From: Spirochaetales bacterium
GTDB lineage: Bacteria > Spirochaetota > Spirochaetia > DTKZ01
Reading direction: 5' to 3'
Assembly: GCA_031274005.1 (NCBI GenBank)
Contig: JAISQU010000356.1
Location: 1-7,263, forward strand
DNA length: 7,263 bases
Shown piece after piece: positions 6,793-7,263 of the stretch (positions are counted from its first letter, which is position 1; each line of letters starts with the position of its first letter). The position numbers were made by a program, and so were the translations under genes. The notes below the pieces were generated by a model, which was not told the origin of the DNA, did no database searches, and saw only the letters and a list, made by a program, of their open reading frames with translations.

Positions 6793-6917
6793 GATGTTCT
6801 CTCCCTATAAAGTTTATGTGTTAAAACAAGCGTTTAACTGTGATAATATTGCCATAGGTGATAATTATAGTCAATAGATAGTTGCTTATGCTCTCTTTGG
6901 AGTTATTTTTATAACCT
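6793..6917. promoter_or_regulatory. Divergent promoter region between the envelope cluster and the XRE regulator
   Basis: This 125-nt stretch is clearly more AT-rich than the flanking genes and must hold the start signals of both divergent units. Visible elements are a dyad GTTAAA/TTTAAC (6820-6825 with 6833-6838), the octamer GTGATAAT twice (6840-6847 and 6858-6865), a palindrome ATAATTAT (6861-6868), and -10-like hexamers GATAAT (6860-6865) and TATAGT (6866-6871) on the plus strand. On the minus strand, TTTATA and TATAGG lie just ahead of the beta-barrel gene. No -35/-10 pair with ideal spacing could be fixed, so exact promoters are not assigned. Confidence 0.6.
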
Positions 6918-6921
6918 ATGG
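6852..6921. repeat. 13-bp inverted repeat pair, probable operator of the XRE regulator
   Basis: CCATAGGTGATAA at 6852-6864 and its inverted copy TTATAACCTATGG at 6909-6921 match at 12 of 13 positions. The copies are 44 bp apart; the second covers the start codon of the regulator gene (ATG at 6918-6920). The placement in a divergent promoter next to a helix-turn-helix gene fits two operator sites used for autorepression and control of the minus-strand cluster. That role is inferred. Confidence 0.5.
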
Positions 6922-7202
6922 AGATAGGGGAGCAGTTAGCCTTCATTATCGAGCGAATCAAGAAAATACGTCATGCCAGGATGATTTCCCAATTCCAACT
7001 CGCGAACAGGGCTAATATATCTCAGAGTTTCCTTGCCAGCCTGGAATCAGGTAAAAAGCTTCCGTCCGTGGAAACAATTATAAAAATCGCGCAGGCTCTT
7101 GAAGTAAATCCCGGGGACCTGTTTCCCCGGCTCGTACATGATAACGAAGAGATCAGAAAAGAGATTAAGAATGAGATAAAGGCCCTGCTGGATAAACTTT
7201 AA
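6918..7202 (+). CDS. XRE-family helix-turn-helix transcriptional regulator
   Basis: A 94-residue DNA-binding protein of the Cro/CI (HTH_3) type. Residues about 14-69 form the five-helix domain: the first helix IERIKKIRHARM, then SQFQLANRANISQSFLASLE, which holds the helix-turn-helix (helix 2 QFQLANRA, recognition helix SQSFLASLESG), then the usual PSVETIIKIAQALEV and PGDLF ending. Residues 74-94 (EEIRKEIKNEIKALLDKL) form a charged helix, probably for dimerisation. There is no ligand or protease domain. The ATG at 6918 is the only reasonable start: an in-frame TAA lies at 6912-6914 and the next Met is inside the domain. The closest ribosome-site-like GGAG (6899-6902) is 15 bases upstream, too far to be ideal, so translation may be weak or leaderless. 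The gene is divergent from the envelope cluster and likely controls it and itself. Confidence 0.9.
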   Translation: MEIGEQLAFIIERIKKIRHARMISQFQLANRANISQSFLASLESGKKLPSVETIIKIAQALEVNPGDLFPRLVHDNEEIRKEIKNEIKALLDKL

Positions 7203-7247
7203 CCCGGGCATAGTCGTTCATTCTTTTTCGATTGAGGCGGTTCCAAA

Positions 7248-7263
7248 ATGAAGACCGTAATCA
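7248..7263 (+). CDS. Possible start of a further gene, cut by the window edge
   Basis: An ATG at 7248 begins M-K-T-V-I and is preceded at 7234-7237 by GAGG, ten bases upstream, a fair ribosome site. The basic second residue suits a bacterial protein start. It lies 45 nt after the regulator stop on the same strand and could be co-transcribed with it. Only five codons are visible, so no product can be named, and the start could be chance. Confidence 0.35.

Noticed and set aside
7203..7247. Terminator after the XRE gene
   Set aside because: The stretch has a short T run (7224-7228) but no convincing inverted repeat before it.
1..7263. CRISPR array, tRNA, rRNA, transposase or phage genes
   Set aside because: I saw no regularly spaced repeats, no cloverleaf-like sequence with a matching CCA end, and no integrase, transposase or terminal inverted repeats.

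Overview
The window looks like chromosome of a diderm (Gram-negative-type) bacterium of roughly 50% GC. A host-associated or gut treponeme (Spirochaetota) is the best guess. That rests on style only: several envelope proteins with signal peptides, two lipoproteins with short lipoboxes, strong AAGGAG-type ribosome sites and many hypothetical secreted proteins. No taxonomic marker gene is present, so the assignment is an inference.

Layout. Positions 1-504 (+) hold the damaged 3' end of a TolC-type outer membrane efflux gene whose reading frame breaks near an A5 run at 235-239. A hairpin at 513-541 separates it from a convergent five-gene cluster on the minus strand (6792 down to 551). In transcription order the cluster is: a small outer membrane beta-barrel protein (6792-6160); a lipoprotein with three copies of a short beta module (6098-4983); a larger lipoprotein with two similar modules followed by a probable beta-propeller (4924-3107); a secreted protein with an FlgO-like N-terminal half and a DUF4384-like C-terminal half (3092-2073); and a secreted caspase-family (C14-like) protein with an intact His/Cys dyad, a PEGA-like domain and a C-terminal domain with an IHxxYxxW signature (2068-551). 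Gaps are 61, 58, 14 and 4 nt, so at least the last three genes are probably co-transcribed. A hairpin with a T5 run lies in the 58-nt gap and could attenuate the distal genes.

A 125-nt AT-rich divergent region (6793-6917) separates the cluster from a small XRE-type helix-turn-helix regulator (6918-7202, +). It carries a 13-bp inverted pair (12/13 matching), one copy lying over the regulator's start codon, which suggests an operator and autoregulation. After the regulator, what may be the first codons of another plus-strand gene start at 7248.

Together the minus-strand genes look like an envelope system. Every product carries an export signal: one sits in the outer membrane, two are lipid-anchored and two are soluble in the periplasm or secreted. 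One member is a predicted cysteine protease of the caspase/metacaspase type. Caspase and DUF4384 domains occur fused in other bacteria; here they are adjacent genes 4 nt apart, which supports a functional partnership. The function of the whole system is unknown to me.
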